From JAEZVV01 sp036652035 (lineage in GTDB: Bacteria; Pseudomonadota; Gammaproteobacteria; Burkholderiales; Burkholderiaceae_F), in NCBI GenBank assembly GCA_036652035.1, contig JAVVWR010000092.1:1-6628 (forward strand): a DNA stretch of 6,628 nt. The letters run 5' to 3'. Made by a program: the position numbers and the translations under genes. The notes under the pieces were generated by a model that made no database searches, was not told where the DNA came from, and worked only from the letters and a program-made list of their open reading frames with translations. Below, one piece after another: positions 1-6,600 of the stretch (its first letter is position 1; each line of letters begins with the position of its first letter).

Positions 1-379
1 ATTTCTTTTACCCGATGCGAAACCGAAGTTCCAGCCGGATTTCGGCGCGAGTTGATGGATTCGAGTGTTTCGCGAATTTCGGTGGCGGGTGGGTGACGCG
101 GCAGTTGGTCCTAACGGGTGTCCCAGCCGCCGTGGCGCGCGGGTCTTGTTGATCGACCGTTTGCTCGAAGCGGGACCTGGGGTTTGAGTCCGGGTTTGCG
201 CGGGTGGCGGCGAAGTCCTTCATGGCCGGTTCGACCTAATACTGGATGCTGGATGTGTCCAGGCTTGGTCGAGTCCCGATCTGTGTTCTTGATCAAAGAC
301 GAGCTGTCTGGATGGCTGGGATGCGTCAGTGGGTGCGAGCCAACGCCAGCGCGTGCGGTGGCGCTGATCGAGGCTCCGC
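1..379. other. Region with no recognisable gene
   Basis: I see no supportable gene here. Open stretches on both strands are short and lack a convincing ribosome binding site. Their translations are rich in Arg, Pro, Ser and Gly, as expected from non-coding GC-rich DNA. No tRNA, terminator with a T-run, or long repeat was seen. The sequence is either the intergenic space upstream of gltX or contains the decayed end of a neighbouring gene; nothing in it decides between these. A small unrecognised RNA cannot be excluded by eye. Confidence 0.55.
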
Positions 380-385
380 TAGAAT
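380..385 (+). promoter_or_regulatory. Possible -10 element of the gltX promoter
   Basis: TAGAAT matches the sigma-70 -10 consensus TATAAT at five of six positions. It lies about 100 nt ahead of the gltX start codon. No good -35 hexamer is present 16-18 bp upstream, so this would be a weak or activator-dependent promoter. The same hexamer occurs just ahead of dnaE. The call is tentative. Confidence 0.35.
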
Positions 386-417
386 TCTTGTTCTATCGCG
401 GCGCTTGCCGCTCGAGT

Positions 418-479
418 GGCGCCGGCCTGCTGGCGCCCCGCCTTCGCCTTTAACTGCCCCGGGGTCGGCTCATGGCCCC
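418..479 (+). other. GC-rich inverted repeats in the gltX leader
   Basis: Two possible hairpins precede gltX. The first pairs GGCGCC at 418-423 with GGCGCC at 432-437 across an 8-nt loop. The second pairs GGGGTC at 461-466 with GGCCCC at 474-479 across a 7-nt loop, including one G-U pair, and ends 8 nt before the start codon. An 8-bp palindrome CCCCGGGG (457-464) overlaps the second. No T-run follows, so neither looks like an intrinsic terminator. They could influence ribosome access to gltX, but GC-rich DNA makes such pairings by chance. Confidence 0.3.
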
Positions 480-487
480 GCCTCTCC

Positions 488-1891
488 ATGACTCCTGTTC
501 GCACCCGCATCGCCCCCAGCCCCACCGGCATGCTGCACCTCGGCACTGCGCGCACCGCGCTCTATTGCTGGGCGCATGCACGACACCATGGCGGCACCTT
601 TGTTCTGCGTATCGAAGACACCGATCGTGAGCGCTCGACCGCTGAAGCGACCCAGGTGATTCTTGATTCGATGGCCTGGCTCGATCTCGATTACGACGAA
701 GGCCCGATCTACCAAATGGATCGCCTGGCCCGTTATCAAGAATTGGTTGCCCAGATGCTGGCTGACGGCCACGCGTACCCGTGTTACGCCAGCCGCGAGG
801 AACTCGACGCGATGCGCGAGCAACAGCGCGCCCATGGCGAGAAGCCGCGCTACGACGGCCGCTGGCGGCCCGAGAATGCGGCCGGCCGCGCCGTGCCCGA
901 GGGTGTGGTGCCGGTGATCCGTTTTCGCAATCCGGACCACGGCGAAGTCAGTTGGCAGGACGCGGTCTACGGTTTGATCACGATTGGCAACAGCGAACTC
1001 GATGACCTCGTGATCATGCGCGGCGATGGCGTGCCGACCTACAACTTCGCGGTGGTGGTCGACGACATCGACATGGCGATCAGCCACGTGATTCGCGGCG
1101 CTGACCACATCAACAACACGCCGCGCCAGATCAACATGTACCGCGCGCTGGGCGCGACGGTGCCGGTGTTCGCCCACTTGCCGCTGATTCATGGCCCGGA
1201 CGGCGAGAAGCTCTCCAAGCGCCACGGCGCGGTGAGCGTGATGGCGTATGCCGAGCAGGGCTACCTGCCCGAGGCTTTGTTCAACTATCTGGCCCGCCTG
1301 GGCTGGGGTCATGGCGATGCCGAAAAGTTCTCGCGCGAGCAAATGGCCGAGTGGTTCGAGCTGGGCAATGTCAGTCGCGCCCCGTCGCAGTTCAGCCCCG
1401 AGAAGCTTTTGTGGCTCAACCACGAATACATGAAGCAAGCCGACGACGGCCGATTGGCTTCGCTGGTCGCGCCGCGCATCGAAACGCGCGGCGGCAAGAT
1501 CGAGGGCGGTCCCGAGCTGGTTCGCGTAGTGGCCCTGCTCAAGGACCGTGCACGCACCCTGGAAGAACTGGCCGATGCCGCGATGCTCTTCTACGGCCCG
1601 GTCGAGCGCGACTCCGCCCTGGTGGCGCAGCATCTCGACGGCGTGGGCGCCGAAGCGGTCAAGCTCTTTGCTCAACGTGCGGCCGACATCGCCTGGGAGC
1701 GTGGCGCGATCTCGCTCGCGATCAAGGCGGTGGTGGGCGAACTCAAGATCAAGATGCCGCAGATCGCGATTCCCTTGCGTGTGGTGGTGACCGGCCGAAC
1801 TCAGACCCCGGCGATCGATGCCACGCTCGAGCTGGTTGGCCGCGAGGCGGTTCTGGCTCGGATAGAATCCGTTCTATCAGCGGCTGCGTGA
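488..1891 (+). CDS. gltX: Glutamyl-tRNA synthetase (GluRS), class I
   Basis: This 467-residue cytoplasmic enzyme joins glutamate to tRNA-Glu using ATP. The product feeds protein synthesis and, in most bacteria of this kind, tetrapyrrole synthesis through HemA. The N-terminus carries the class I signature PSPTGMLHLGTART, with the HIGH-type motif HLGT at residues 17-20. FVLRIEDTDRERS follows. The KMSKS-type motif is KLSKR at 241-245, followed by HG. The C-terminal part, from about 300, is the helical anticodon-binding region. Length is normal for the family. The start ATG at 488 is chosen because conserved homology begins there; the reading frame is open 24 codons further upstream, but that stretch is GC-rich leader without family resemblance. 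No clear Shine-Dalgarno sequence is visible. The zinc-site cysteines of the E. coli enzyme are mostly missing: C99 is kept, but A101, W126 and P128 stand at the other ligand positions. Two copies of its substrate tRNA-Glu lie directly downstream. Confidence 0.97.
   Translation: MTPVRTRIAPSPTGMLHLGTARTALYCWAHARHHGGTFVLRIEDTDRERSTAEATQVILDSMAWLDLDYDEGPIYQMDRLARYQELVAQMLADGHAYPCYASREELDAMREQQRAHGEKPRYDGRWRPENAAGRAVPEGVVPVIRFRNPDHGEVSWQDAVYGLITIGNSELDDLVIMRGDGVPTYNFAVVVDDIDMAISHVIRGADHINNTPRQINMYRALGATVPVFAHLPLIHGPDGEKLSKRHGAVSVMAYAEQGYLPEALFNYLARLGWGHGDAEKFSREQMAEWFELGNVSRAPSQFSPEKLLWLNHEYMKQADDGRLASLVAPRIETRGGKIEGGPELVRVVALLKDRARTLEELADAAMLFYGPVERDSALVAQHLDGVGAEAVKLFAQRAADIAWERGAISLAIKAVVGELKIKMPQIAIPLRVVVTGRTQTPAIDATLELVGREAVLARIESVLSAAA
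1861..1878 (+). repeat. Perfect inverted repeat inside the gltX 3' end
   Basis: GATAGAA (1861-1867) and TTCTATC (1872-1878) form a perfect 7-bp stem around the tetraloop TCCG, ending 10 nt before the gltX stop codon. There is no T-run behind it, so it is not a standard terminator. It contains the hexamer TAGAAT, which also occurs ahead of gltX and dnaE, but no matching -35 is found at a usual distance. A role in mRNA 3' stability or a chance occurrence are both possible. Confidence 0.4.
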
Positions 1892-1923
1892 GTGCTGTTG
1901 GCGAAACCCCTGGACCAGCCGAT

Positions 1924-1952
1924 TTGAGGGCCGAGAAAGAAATCGCTATAAT
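1924..1952 (+). promoter_or_regulatory. Sigma-70 promoter of the first tRNA unit
   Basis: TTGAGG (1924-1929) as -35 and a consensus TATAAT (1947-1952) as -10 are separated by the ideal 17 bp. Transcription would start around 1959, giving a very short 5' leader before tRNA-Ala at 1967. The bases after the -10 (GCGTAG) are GC-rich. Such a discriminator is typical of stable-RNA promoters under stringent (ppGpp) control, so growth-rate regulation is inferred. The promoter lies 32 bp behind the gltX stop, so the tRNAs need not depend on gltX transcription. Confidence 0.82.
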
Positions 1953-1966
1953 GCGTAGCTTGTGTT

Positions 1967-2042
<76 letters not shown>

Positions 2043-2055
2043 ATAAAATTAGGCC

Positions 2056-2086
2056 GGCAGTGAAAACTGTCAGCGACCGAAAGGTC
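2056..2086 (+). other. Two GAAA-loop hairpins in the tRNA spacer, copy 1
   Basis: The 41-nt spacer can fold into two consecutive hairpins, both capped by a GAAA (GNRA) tetraloop. The first is GGCAGT (2056-2061) with ACTGTC (2066-2071), a 6-bp stem with one G-U pair. The second is GACC (2075-2078) with GGTC (2083-2086). Its 3' arm takes in the first three bases of mature tRNA-Glu, so it competes with the tRNA-Glu acceptor stem. This could affect how the two-tRNA precursor is cut; that is inference. Confidence 0.5.
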
Positions 2087-2159
2087 CCCATCGTCTAGAG
2101 GCCTAGGACACTACCCTTTCACGGTAGGTACCGGGGTTCGAATCCCCGTGGGGACGCCA
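2084..2159 (+). tRNA. tRNA-Glu (anticodon TTC), copy 1
   Basis: This is a 76-nt tRNA with encoded CCA. The acceptor GTCCCCA pairs perfectly with TGGGGAC, followed by discriminator G. The anticodon stem CTACC/GGTAG encloses CTTTCAC, giving TTC at 2118-2120, which reads both glutamate codons. The T stem CCGGGG/CCCCGT-type arm with loop TTCGAAT is intact. It is the substrate of the GltX encoded just upstream and may also supply HemA for tetrapyrrole synthesis. It is followed after 8 nt by an intrinsic terminator. Confidence 0.97.
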
Positions 2160-2167
2160 GTAAGACT

Positions 2168-2200
2168 AAAGCCCGCCGACGGCAGTAAATCGCGGGCTTT
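2168..2200 (+). terminator. Intrinsic terminator of tRNA unit 1
   Basis: AAAGCCCGC (2168-2176) and GCGGGCTTT (2192-2200) form a perfect 9-bp stem with a 15-nt loop. The T-tail is short, with further T's interrupted by GTAG. It is weaker than the terminator of unit 2, so some readthrough into the second unit is plausible. The stem aligns with that of unit 2 with a matched base-pair change. Confidence 0.75.
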
Positions 2201-2259
2201 GTAGTTTCAATGCGGTTTAAAGTGGTTGTGATGCGCAAAACGCGTTTCAAAAAAGCCGC

Positions 2260-2265
2260 TATAAT
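2260..2265 (+). promoter_or_regulatory. -10 element of tRNA unit 2
   Basis: TATAAT and the GC-rich discriminator are identical to those of unit 1, but the -35 region falls outside the repeat. At the 17-bp spacing the bases are AAAACG, unlike TTGACA, and no better hexamer is seen at 16-18 bp. There is no TG of an extended -10. The unit may use a weak promoter, an A-rich upstream stretch (2237-2240, 2249-2254), or readthrough from unit 1. Confidence 0.5.
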
Positions 2266-2279
2266 GCGTAGCTTGTGTT

Positions 2280-2355
<76 letters not shown>

Positions 2356-2368
2356 ATAAAATTAGGCC

Positions 2369-2399
2369 GGCAGTGAAAACTGTCAGCGACCGAAAGGTC
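2369..2399 (+). other. Two GAAA-loop hairpins in the tRNA spacer, copy 2
   Basis: This is the same double hairpin as in copy 1: stems 2369-2374 with 2379-2384, and 2388-2391 with 2396-2399. The second again overlaps the first three bases of tRNA-Glu. The spacer is preserved exactly although it encodes no mature RNA. Confidence 0.5.
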
Positions 2400-2472
2400 C
2401 CCATCGTCTAGAGGCCTAGGACACTACCCTTTCACGGTAGGTACCGGGGTTCGAATCCCCGTGGGGACGCCA
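2397..2472 (+). tRNA. tRNA-Glu (anticodon TTC), copy 2
   Basis: It is identical to the tRNA at 2084-2159, with anticodon TTC at 2431-2433 and encoded CCA. It is the last gene of the second unit and lies 8 nt before a strong terminator. Confidence 0.96.
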
Positions 2473-2480
2473 GCAAAACC

Positions 2481-2520
2481 AAAACCCGCCGATGGCAACA
2501 TCGAGCGGGTTTTGTCTTTT
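2481..2520 (+). terminator. Strong intrinsic terminator, probably bidirectional
   Basis: AAAACCCGC (2481-2489) pairs with GCGGGTTTT (2505-2513). Inside it CGATG (2490-2494) pairs with CATCG (2499-2503) around a GCAA tetraloop, so 14 pairs form with one bulged A at 2504. The T-rich tail TTTTGTCTTTTT follows. On the minus strand the same hairpin is followed by TTTTGGTTTT, so it can also end the convergent DUF4124 gene, whose stop codon is about 40 bp away. Confidence 0.88.
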
Positions 2521-2559
2521 TGGCTTGGCCGCGTGATCGAGCCAATGTGCCACTGGCGA

Positions 2560-3033
2560 TTACCGGGCTGCGTTGCGTGCTTGGTAAGCCTGCGTGAGCC
2601 GTTCTTCGGCGGCCGCTACCGCCTCAGCCAGAGATTTCTGCCGGGCTTCAAACGCGGGTGACACGCGGGTGCCGCCACCGGCCAGGCCGATTCGCTCGCC
2701 CGGCAGAGTTTCCCGGCCATCGGCCTGTCGTTGTTTGGCGTCTTCCAAGGCTTGAGTTGCGGCAATGACTTCGTCGTGCGCAGTGTCGAACGCGTTGGCC
2801 GCACTGCTGCTGCTTGAGTTGCGTTCGATTGCGCTGGGCTTGGCGGGGGACGGAATCACGTTGACGTTTCGCCCGGGCTCGCGTGATTCCAGGATCTTGG
2901 CGTTTGCAGGCGGTTTGTCGGTGAAACCGATCGAACCATCCGGAAGCTGCACTTTGTAAATCGTGGTTTGGGCGAAAACCGCTAGCGGCAAGCTCAGCAG
3001 GACAGAAACAAGGCGGGCGGCGTTCGAACGCAT
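2560..3033 (-). CDS. Exported DUF4124 domain protein with helical tail
   Basis: This is a 157-residue protein of unknown function. Residues 1-21 look like a Sec signal peptide: two Arg, a hydrophobic core VSVLLSLPLAV, and a likely cut after AVFA-21. A short DUF4124 module follows, IYKVQLPDGSIGFTDKPP at 25-42, similar to the IYKW..DGxxxYSDKPP pattern of the family. A Ser/Pro-rich linker leads to a charged Ala/Glu/Gln-rich region, probably coiled-coil, broken by LPGERIGLAGGGTRVSPAFEAR. I recognise this last segment, from memory, as common to small betaproteobacterial DUF4124 proteins. A periplasmic location is expected; no reaction is known. The start ATG at 3033 is favoured by the signal peptide directly behind it and by GGGA (3044-3041 read on the minus strand) 7 nt upstream. 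The frame stays open far upstream, but that part lies antisense to dnaE. It is divergent from dnaE and convergent with the tRNA units. Confidence 0.87.
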   Translation of the reverse strand: MRSNAARLVSVLLSLPLAVFAQTTIYKVQLPDGSIGFTDKPPANAKILESREPGRNVNVIPSPAKPSAIERNSSSSSAANAFDTAHDEVIAATQALEDAKQRQADGRETLPGERIGLAGGGTRVSPAFEARQKSLAEAVAAAEERLTQAYQARNAAR

Positions 3034-3119
3034 GACGTTTTCCCGATCAAAGTGGCAGCGAATTGGATTCAAGCTACACCATGCGGCGGCGGACGCCAAG
3101 GCGGAAAGCCGTTCATAGG

Positions 3120-3143
3120 CGGCACGGCTTTTCTGACGTGCCG
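3120..3143. repeat. Inverted repeat in the dnaE/DUF4124 divergent region
   Basis: CGGCACG (3120-3126) and CGTGCCG (3137-3143) form a perfect 7-bp inverted repeat with a 10-nt centre, GCTTTTCTGA. It covers the place where the -35 of the putative dnaE promoter should be and ends 6 bp ahead of its -10. This position would suit an operator, or a hairpin on a longer transcript. No factor can be named from the sequence. Confidence 0.45.
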
Positions 3144-3149
3144 GAAAGA

Positions 3150-3155
3150 TAGAAT
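3150..3155 (+). promoter_or_regulatory. Putative dnaE -10 element
   Basis: TAGAAT fits the sigma-70 -10 at five of six bases. It ends 7 nt before the dnaE ATG, so transcription would start at about the start codon. The -35 (GCTTTT at 17-bp spacing) is poor. If real, the dnaE mRNA from this promoter would be nearly leaderless. A further promoter upstream cannot be excluded, in which case GGAAAGA (3143-3149) could act as a distant ribosome binding site 13 nt from the ATG. Confidence 0.4.
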
Positions 3156-3162
3156 CAGTCAA

Positions 3163-6100
3163 ATGTCTGCGCAGTTCATCCACCTTCGCCTCCACTCCGA
3201 GTTCTCCGTCGTCGACGGCATTGTTCGTCTCGACGACGCGGTGAAGCTCGCCCGCACCGACGGCCAGGGCGCGTTGGCGCTCACCGACAGCGCCAACATC
3301 TTTGGCGCGATCCGTTTCTATAAGGCGGCGCGCGGCAAGGGGGTCAAGCCCATCGTCGGCTGCGATCTCTGGATCACCAACGACGCCGACCGCGACAACC
3401 CGTATCGCCTGCTGGTGCTGGTGCAGGATCGCGCGGGCTACCACTCGCTGTGCGAGCTTCTGACCCGGGCCTGGCTGGAGAACCAGCACAAGAACCGGGG
3501 CGAAGTTCGCGCCGAGTGGCTCGAAGGTGAGCTCAACCGTGGCTTGATCGCGCTCTCGGGCGGATCGACGGGCGAAATCGCGATGCAAATCGCCGCCGGC
3601 CAGGCCGATGCGGCCAAGGCCACGGCTCAACGCCTGGCTGCCGCATTCCCGGGCCGCTTCTATCTTGAGCTTCAACGCGCCGGCCGCCCGGGCGACGAAG
3701 CGGCGTGCCGCGCCGCCATGGCGCTGGCGATCGAGCTGTCCTTGCCCGTGGTGGCGACGCACCCGGTGCAGTTTCTTGCGCCCGAGGATTTCACCGCGCA
3801 CGAAGCGCGGGTCTGCATCGCCGAGGGTTACACGCTGTCGGACCCGCGCCGCCCCAAGCGATTCACCGCGGAGCAATACCTCAAGACCCAGGCCGAGATG
3901 GCCGAGTTGTTCGCCGACGTGCCGGTGGCGCTCGCCAACTCGGTCGAGATCGCCAAGCGCTGCAACCTTGATCTGGTCTTGGGCAAGCCGCAGTTGCCGC
4001 TGTTTCCCACGCCCGATGGCATCGGGCTCGACGAATACGCCAAACAGATCTCGTACGAAGGTCTAGAGAAGCGCTTGAAGGCGCTTTACCCCGACGACGC
4101 CAAGCGCGAAGAAGCGCGTCCGCGCTACAACGCGCGACTCGACATGGAGCTGGGCATCATCGCCAAGATGGGATTCCCGGGCTACTTCCTGATCGTGGCG
4201 GACTTCATCAACTGGGCCAAGAGCAACAACATCCCGGTCGGCCCCGGCCGGGGTTCGGGCGCGGGCTCGCTGGTGGCCTACAGCCTGGGCATTACCGACC
4301 TCGACCCGCTCAAATACGACTTGCTGTTCGAGCGCTTCCTGAACCCGGAGCGTGTGTCGATGCCTGACTTTGACATCGACTTCTGCCAGGACAACCGCGA
4401 CAAGGTGATTGACTACGTCAAGCGCACCTACGGCCACGCCGCGGTGAGCCAGATCGCCACCTTCGGCACCTTGGGCGCCAAGGCCGTGGTGCGCGATGCC
4501 GGCCGCGTGCTCGACATGCCTTACACCAAGTGCGACCAGCTCTCGAAGCTGATCCCGCACAACCCGGCCGACCCCTGGTCGCTGGACCGCGCCTTGAAGG
4601 AAGAGCCGGCCTTTGCCGACGCGGTTAACGCCGACGAAGAAGTTCAGCAGTTGATCGAGCTGGCGCGGCCGCTCGAAGGTCTCACCCGCAACGTCGGCAT
4701 GCACGCGGGCGGCGTGTTGATCGCGCCCGGCAAGCTGACCGACTTCTGCCCGCTGTACTCGGCGGGCGGCGCGGCCGAGAACGTCATCAGCCAGTACGAC
4801 AAGGACGACGTCGAAGCCGTCGGCCTGGTGAAGTTCGACTTCCTTGGCCTGACCACGCTCACCATTTTGGCGATCACGCTCGAGTACGTGCGGCAGTTGA
4901 ATCCGGGGATCGAGATCGATCTCGACCACCTGCCGCTCACCGACGCCAAGAGCTACGAGATTTTCAAGAGCGCCAACACGGCGGCGATTTTCCAGTTTGA
5001 ATCGCGCGGCATGCGCGAACTGTTGAAGCGCGCCAAGCCCGACCGCCTGGAAGACCTGATCGCGCTTAACGCGCTCTACCGCCCGGGCCCGATGGATCTG
5101 ATTCCGGATTACATCGAGCGCAAGCACGGGCGGCAGAAGGTCGAATACCTTGACCCGCGCATGGAAGACATCCTGGGCGAGACCTACGGCATCATGGTCT
5201 ACCAGGAGCAGGTGATGCGGATCGCCCAGGTCATCGGCGGCTACTCGCTCGGTGGCGCCGACCTGCTGCGGCGGGCGATGGGCAAGAAGAAGGCCGAGGA
5301 GATGGCCGAGCACCGCAGCATCTTTGTTGCCGGTGCGGCCAAGGACGGCGTGCCCGAGAGCACCTCGACCGAACTCTTCGACATCATGGAGAAGTTCGCG
5401 GGCTACGGCTTCAACAAGAGCCACTCGGCCGCCTACGCCTACATCGCCTTCCAGACCGCGTATTTCAAGGCGCACCACGTGGCCGCCTTCATGGCCGCCA
5501 ACATGTGCGCGGTGATGGACGCCACCGACAAGCTGCAGGCCTTGATCGAAGACAGCAAGGACAACGGCCTCAAGATTCTGCCGCCCGACATCAACGCCGG
5601 TTGCTGGCGCTTTGCCCCGGTGGATGAAAAGACCATCCGTTACGGTCTGGGTGGGGTCAAGGGCACCGGCCAGAACGCGATCGACGCGATCGTCGCCGAA
5701 CGTAAAGCCAACGGCCCCTTTGAGGACATCTTTGATCTCGCGTTGCGGGTCGACAAGCAGCTGGCCAACCGCCGCGTGATCGAGGCCCTGGTCAAATCCG
5801 GCGCGTTCGACGCGCTCGACGATGACCGCGCCAAACTGTTGGCGAGCGTGGGCCGGGCGATCGAAGCGGCCGACAACGCCGCCGCCAGCGCGAATCAAGA
5901 AAGTCTCTTCTCCGCGCCCGGCGAGACCGAGCGCATCGTCGAATACGTCAAGACCCGGCGCTGGAGCGAGCGAGAAAAGTTATCCAACGAAAAGGCCGCT
6001 CTCGGCTTCTACCTGTCGGGCCACTTGTTCACCGAGTTCCGCGAAGAAGCGCGCCGCTTGGCACCGACCCGGCTGGCCGATGTGAAGGCCGGGCGCGACA

Positions 6101-6600
6101 GCGTGCGCCTGACCGGCATCGTCGTCAGCGTGCGCCAGCAGCAGACCCGCCGCGGCCGCATGGGCGTTCTCACCATTGATGACGGCAGTGCCCAGCTCGA
6201 ATTGATGATTTACTCGGAAGTCTTCGACCGGCGCCGTGCCCTGCTCAAGGAAGACGAGCTGGTGTTTGTCAGCGGCAAGGTGCGTTTTGACGAATTCAGC
6301 CAGCGCATGTCGGTCTCGGCCGAAGACGTGATGGACATGGCCACGGCGCGGGCCAACTCGCAAGCGATCCTTGCCATCGAGTTCGAGGGCGCGGCCGATC
6401 TGGCCCAGCTCAAGACGACGCTCGAGCCTTACAAGGCCAATGGCGCGGGCGGCTGCCGGATGGTGATGAGCGTCGCCAACGACAAGGCCGAGGCTGATCT
6501 GCTGCTGCCCGACGCCTGGCGGGTCAAGGGCGATCAGTCGCTGGTCGAAGAGCTGCGCCACGTGCCGCAAGTGCGCGCAGCCAACTACCGCTACACCTGA
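3163..6600 (+). CDS. dnaE: DNA polymerase III alpha subunit
   Basis: This 1145-residue protein is the catalytic subunit of the chromosomal replicase; E. coli DnaE has 1160. It extends DNA at the fork together with the beta clamp, the clamp loader and a separate epsilon proofreader. Domains in order are: a PHP domain (1 to about 270, HLRLHSEFS at 7-15); the C-family polymerase core with the catalytic aspartates D402 and D404 in MPDFDIDF and D559 in KFDFLGL; a helix-hairpin-helix region (RYGLGGVKGTGQNAI, 826-840); a clamp-binding pentapeptide QESLF at 912-916; an OB fold (about 979-1060); and a short C-terminal domain expected to contact tau. The PHP domain is degenerate as in E. coli (R9 in the HxH site, S instead of H in ALTDSAN), so it is probably not an active exonuclease. 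The start at 3163 matches the family N-terminus; an upstream in-frame ATG at 3052 would add 37 unlike residues spanning the control region. Confidence 0.97.
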   Translation: MSAQFIHLRLHSEFSVVDGIVRLDDAVKLARTDGQGALALTDSANIFGAIRFYKAARGKGVKPIVGCDLWITNDADRDNPYRLLVLVQDRAGYHSLCELLTRAWLENQHKNRGEVRAEWLEGELNRGLIALSGGSTGEIAMQIAAGQADAAKATAQRLAAAFPGRFYLELQRAGRPGDEAACRAAMALAIELSLPVVATHPVQFLAPEDFTAHEARVCIAEGYTLSDPRRPKRFTAEQYLKTQAEMAELFADVPVALANSVEIAKRCNLDLVLGKPQLPLFPTPDGIGLDEYAKQISYEGLEKRLKALYPDDAKREEARPRYNARLDMELGIIAKMGFPGYFLIVADFINWAKSNNIPVGPGRGSGAGSLVAYSLGITDLDPLKYDLLFERFLNPERVSMPDFDIDFCQDNRDKVIDYVKRTYGHAAVSQIATFGTLGAKAVVRDAGRVLDMPYTKCDQLSKLIPHNPADPWSLDRALKEEPAFADAVNADEEVQQLIELARPLEGLTRNVGMHAGGVLIAPGKLTDFCPLYSAGGAAENVISQYDKDDVEAVGLVKFDFLGLTTLTILAITLEYVRQLNPGIEIDLDHLPLTDAKSYEIFKSANTAAIFQFESRGMRELLKRAKPDRLEDLIALNALYRPGPMDLIPDYIERKHGRQKVEYLDPRMEDILGETYGIMVYQEQVMRIAQVIGGYSLGGADLLRRAMGKKKAEEMAEHRSIFVAGAAKDGVPESTSTELFDIMEKFAGYGFNKSHSAAYAYIAFQTAYFKAHHVAAFMAANMCAVMDATDKLQALIEDSKDNGLKILPPDINAGCWRFAPVDEKTIRYGLGGVKGTGQNAIDAIVAERKANGPFEDIFDLALRVDKQLANRRVIEALVKSGAFDALDDDRAKLLASVGRAIEAADNAAASANQESLFSAPGETERIVEYVKTRRWSEREKLSNEKAALGFYLSGHLFTEFREEARRLAPTRLADVKAGRDSVRLTGIVVSVRQQQTRRGRMGVLTIDDGSAQLELMIYSEVFDRRRALLKEDELVFVSGKVRFDEFSQRMSVSAEDVMDMATARANSQAILAIEFEGAADLAQLKTTLEPYKANGAGGCRMVMSVANDKAEADLLLPDAWRVKGDQSLVEELRHVPQVRAANYRYT

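Noticed and set aside
8..296. Two short minus-strand open frames upstream of gltX
   Set aside because: There is no ribosome binding site, one begins with TTG, they overlap each other in different frames, and their composition looks non-coding.
470..1675. Long open frame on the minus strand across gltX
   Set aside because: It is a mirror of the strong third-position GC bias of gltX. Its translation is His/Val/Arg-rich with no recognisable domain, and gltX itself is unmistakable.
3052..3162. In-frame upstream ATG that would lengthen DnaE by 37 residues
   Set aside because: The extra residues do not resemble any DnaE N-terminus and would span the likely promoter and inverted repeat.
3034..3876. 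Long N-terminal extension of the DUF4124 protein
   Set aside because: The frame is open through the divergent control region and the dnaE 5' end, but a signal peptide starts exactly at the ATG at 3033 with a ribosome binding site nearby.
4063..5898. A 611-codon open frame antisense to dnaE
   Set aside because: It is the same codon-bias effect. The translation is low-complexity Val/Gly/Arg/His-rich and it runs over the polymerase active-site codons.
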